From Hyphomonadaceae bacterium (lineage in GTDB: Bacteria > Pseudomonadota > Alphaproteobacteria > Caulobacterales > Hyphomonadaceae), in the NCBI GenBank assembly GCA_016714495.1, contig JADKDU010000001.1:124001-188000 (forward strand): DNA of 64,000 nucleotides, written 5' to 3'. Below, piece after piece: positions 61,192-64,000 of this stretch; the stretch's first letter is position 1, and every line of letters begins with the position of its first letter. The position numbers and the translations under genes were made by a program. Under the pieces are notes generated by a model, which was not told the DNA's origin, made no database searches, and saw only the letters and a list, made by a program, of their open reading frames with translations.

Positions 61192-64000
61192 ATGACCTTC
61201 AAAGTGCGCCTGCTGCTTGGAGCGGCTGCTCCTTTCATGTTCGCCATGCCTGCCCTGGCGCAAGTGTCGATAACGACCGCGACGACCACGCCGGTGCGGA
61301 CCGCAACCGCCAATAGCGGCGCCGCTTCGGATGTGACCATCACCTCGACCGGTTCGGTCACCCTGACGGGCGCCGCGGCGAACAGCGCCGCCGTCACCAT
61401 CGACAGCAACAATTCCGTCACCAACAGCGGCACGATCAGCACGGTGGACTCGAACGACTCTGTCGGCGTCCGCATCGCCCCGAACACAACGGGCAACTTC
61501 ACCAATAACAGCATCATCAGCCTGAGCGAGGCCTACGTCCGCACCGATACGGACAATGACAAGGATCTGGACGGACCGCTGGCGCAAGGAACGACCCGGA
61601 TCGGCGTGCTGGTTCAGTCGGGCGGCGCGATGACGGGCAACCTCGTGGTGGGCGGCACGCTTTCGGTCAATGGCAACAATTCCTCTGGCGTCTCGATCCA
61701 GTCAGACCTCAACGGGACCTACAACCAGACCGGCTCAATTACGGTGGTTGGCTCGAATGCAGCTGCGCTGGATATTCGCGAAAACGTAACCGGCGATGTG
61801 CGCCTGAGCGGGGCCATGCTTGGACGGGGCGAAAACTCCGTAGGAGCGCGCATTCTTGGAGACATCGGGGGGGAGCTTTCGGTCAATGGCGGCATCGGAG
61901 CGACCGGGTTCACGGACGAACGGGTCTCGAACACCGATTCCACAATAGCGGCAAGCACGGATGCGGACGACCTGTTGGTCGGCGGGAGCGCGCTTGAGAT
62001 TCGTGGCGATCTGGGTCGGGGTCTTCTGGTGAACGGCGCCGCCACGGGCGGCGTGGACCCAACGCCCGACGTCAAGGACGTGATCCAGGACTACAACGAA
62101 AACCGCTCGGCCGGCACGATCACCTCTTATGGTTCGGCGCCGGCCGTGGTGATCCAGTCGCTCAATGGGGCCGCTGGCGACGCGATCGTGCTGTCTCGCG
62201 CGCGCGAAACCGTGCTGGACACGACTGACGACGATGACGACGGCAACTTTGGCGAAGTCATCGCAACATTCAATTATGACTATGGCTTCGTGAACCGGGG
62301 TACGATCACCGGCAACGGTCTCAATGTCGGTTTTGCCTCTACGGGCGTCAAAATCGCTGGCTCGGCGGATGGAACTCACACGACGACAATCGACGGCGGC
62401 ATCTTCAACGGGGGAACGATTTTGGCGCAGTCCCCGCAGGCCAGCGCCACTGGCCTTCAGATCGGGTCGGGCGCCACGACGCCGTTGCTGTTCAACACGG
62501 GAACCATCAGTGCTGCGGTCGTAACCAACACCAACCATGACGCGACCGCAGTTCTTGTCGAAGCGGGCGCGAGCCTACCGACCGTCAACAATGCCGGCCG
62601 CATCAGCGCGCAGGTGCGTGGCTATGATGGCGATGCGGTTGCGTTCCGCGATCTTTCAGGAACGGTGACGGCTTTCACCAACAGCTCGCGCATCACGTCG
62701 GGTTACATCGACAACGACGCCACAGACGACATCAGCAGCGGGCTAGGCCGGGCGATTGCAATTGACCTGTCGCACAGCGCTTTGGGGGTCAACCTCACTC
62801 AGCGCGACACTGTCGATAACGCGCGGATCATCGGCGACGTGCTGCTTGGCGCGGGGAACGACCAGTTCAACATACTGTCGGGCGAGGTCGCAGGCGATGT
62901 CGCGTTCGGAGGCGGGTCGGACGCGCTGAACCTGAACAGCGCGAAGTTGACGGGCGATACGACATTCGGCGGTTCCGGCGGCGCAGTGTCGCTGAACTCG
63001 GCCGAAGTGACCGGCGCCCTGTCGCTTGGCAATACGGCCGGCTCGCTGAACTTCATCAACCAGTCGATCTACAATGGCGCCATCACCAACACCGGCGCGG
63101 GCGCGGGCGCCATGACGCTGACAGCCGACAATTCGACGGTCAACAACTCGGCTGCCGGCACGCTGAACCTGACAGCGATGGCGCTGTCGAATTCGACCAA
63201 GCTGGGTCTGGTCGTCAACAACGCCCGCATCACCGGCAACACGCCGATCTTCAACGTCAGCGGTACGGCGGACGTCGCCGCGAATACGGTTTTCACACCG
63301 ATCTTCGATCAGTTCACCGACCAGCCGTTCACGCTGCGCGTGCTCAACGCCGGCACGCTGAACCTAGGCGGCTCGCTGGATTCAATGCTGAACGCGGACT
63401 CGCCCTACATCTACGACGTCAATCTTGTGCAGCCGAACGCGAACGCGATCGATCTCGTGGTCGACGTCAAGACGGCGTCCGAGCTTGGGCTCAATACCCG
63501 CCAGGCCGGCGCTTATGGCGCCGTGCTCGACCTGCTGGCCGAAGATGACGATGTCGGATCGGTCCTGACCTCTATTCCGGGCGCGAACGAATTTATTCGC
63601 GGTTGGGCCGACCTCCTGCCCGGCTCCGATGTGGCGGTGATGAAGGTGCTTGCGTCCAACGCCACGGCGGCATTCGGAGCGACGGCTCACCGGCTGGACC
63701 TTATCTCGAACAAGCCCAACGCCCCGGGCGGCGCATGGGTGGAAGAGTTTGGCGTGTTCCAGAAATCTGACGCGACCGCCGACTCGGTTGGCGTCGAAGG
63801 CGGCGGCCTCGGCGTGGCGGCGGGTATCGACGTCCTGTCGACGGGAACGGCGCTGATCGGCGCTTATGTCTCGCTCGAATCCGCCGAGCTGGAAGAAGAA
63901 CATCGCACCGCTGCTCCGCTCAACGTCTCGCAGACGTCGTTCGGCATCTATGGCGGCTGGGTGAACGGCAATCTCGCGATCAATGGCGCGGCGTCGTACG
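61192..64000 (+). CDS. autotransporter-type surface protein, cut by the window edge
   Basis: More than 936 residues, open at the end. Signal peptide: MTFKVRLLLGAAAPFMFAMP with cleavage near ALAQ. The passenger is Asn/Gly/Thr/Ser-rich beta-helix-like sequence with no Cys (NNSVTNSGTISTVDSNDSVG, GNGLNVGFASTGVKIAGSAD, GDVLLGAGNDQFNILSGEVA). The GAGNDxFxxxxG piece recalls RTX-like or PEP-type repeats but is single. From about residue 840 (GGAWVEEFGVFQKSDATADS, VGVEGGGLGVAAGIDVLSTG) the C-terminal barrel domain of type V secretion begins; most of it lies outside the window. Likely exported to the cell surface; binding role unknown. Confidence 0.85.
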   Translation, partial: MTFKVRLLLGAAAPFMFAMPALAQVSITTATTTPVRTATANSGAASDVTITSTGSVTLTGAAANSAAVTIDSNNSVTNSGTISTVDSNDSVGVRIAPNTTGNFTNNSIISLSEAYVRTDTDNDKDLDGPLAQGTTRIGVLVQSGGAMTGNLVVGGTLSVNGNNSSGVSIQSDLNGTYNQTGSITVVGSNAAALDIRENVTGDVRLSGAMLGRGENSVGARILGDIGGELSVNGGIGATGFTDERVSNTDSTIAASTDADDLLVGGSALEIRGDLGRGLLVNGAATGGVDPTPDVKDVIQDYNENRSAGTITSYGSAPAVVIQSLNGAAGDAIVLSRARETVLDTTDDDDDGNFGEVIATFNYDYGFVNRGTITGNGLNVGFASTGVKIAGSADGTHTTTIDGGIFNGGTILAQSPQASATGLQIGSGATTPLLFNTGTISAAVVTNTNHDATAVLVEAGASLPTVNNAGRISAQVRGYDGDAVAFRDLSGTVTAFTNSSRITSGYIDNDATDDISSGLGRAIAIDLSHSALGVNLTQRDTVDNARIIGDVLLGAGNDQFNILSGEVAGDVAFGGGSDALNLNSAKLTGDTTFGGSGGAVSLNSAEVTGALSLGNTAGSLNFINQSIYNGAITNTGAGAGAMTLTADNSTVNNSAAGTLNLTAMALSNSTKLGLVVNNARITGNTPIFNVSGTADVAANTVFTPIFDQFTDQPFTLRVLNAGTLNLGGSLDSMLNADSPYIYDVNLVQPNANAIDLVVDVKTASELGLNTRQAGAYGAVLDLLAEDDDVGSVLTSIPGANEFIRGWADLLPGSDVAVMKVLASNATAAFGATAHRLDLISNKPNAPGGAWVEEFGVFQKSDATADSVGVEGGGLGVAAGIDVLSTGTALIGAYVSLESAELEEEHRTAAPLNVSQTSFGIYGGWVNGNLAINGAASY

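Overview
The window is GC-rich, gene-dense bacterial chromosome. The family content points to an alphaproteobacterium, most likely of the Caulobacterales/Hyphomonadales type: two DUF2336 proteins, a MucR/Ros regulator, DUF1491, DUF4169, DUF6456 and UrcA family proteins, single-domain receivers and a phosphate-selective porin with a Pst system. Assignment below class level is inference. I found no rRNA, tRNA or CRISPR array.

Layout. 0.2-8.5 kb: small metabolic and hypothetical genes (two VOC proteins, a GST, an enoyl-CoA hydratase, a receiver protein, a repeat lipoprotein), plus a badly frameshifted exported-protein gene next to a poly-G block. 8.7-26.4 kb: mostly housekeeping genes (class A PBP, ABC-F ATPase, RF3, DNA-3-methyladenine glycosylase, OYE-type reductase, MFS transporter), with a lone DUF262 protein that may be a defence gene and a GST carrying a lipoprotein signal. 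26.4-34.2 kb: a TIR-transmembrane-MORN protein, an orphan histidine kinase, two paralogous LysR regulators around a UrcA protein, and SufE. 34.2-41 kb: a DUF6456 gene, an unusual 20-bp-period operator-like array, a Pho-box-like site, then a phosphate-uptake cluster (OprP-type porin, pstS, pstC, pstA, pstB). 41-44.6 kb: a stress protein, a small zinc ribbon ending in five histidines, an iteron/DnaA-box cluster in a gene-poor stretch, a PAS protein and MucR. 44.7-52.5 kb (minus strand): a long Mrp/Mbh-type cation/proton antiporter operon in the order E-F-G-(A'B)-C-D-D'-x-D'', with an IS630 remnant just upstream. 52.6-64 kb: second DUF2336 protein, a small membrane protein, a calcium-binding EF-hand gene broken by a second poly-G block, MaoC, exonuclease III, oligopeptidase B, TetR and an autotransporter that runs off the end.

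Two themes cut across the window. First, at least eight genes carry single-base indels (3.1-4.4 kb gene, 14.1 kb membrane protein, DUF6456, pstS, pstA, the second Mrp D-type subunit, xthA, and the EF-hand gene at its poly-G). Reading frames resume with intact family motifs after each shift, and some indels compensate within 20 bases. Together with two poly-G tracts, one of them inside a strong hairpin repeat, this looks more like consensus/assembly error than gene decay. Second, several features deserve real biological follow-up: the TIR-MORN protein and a lipoprotein that share an unnamed ~37-residue repeat, the lone DUF262 protein, the 20-bp operator array, the iteron/DnaA-box cluster, and the Mrp operon with three D-type subunits and an unnamed small membrane subunit.
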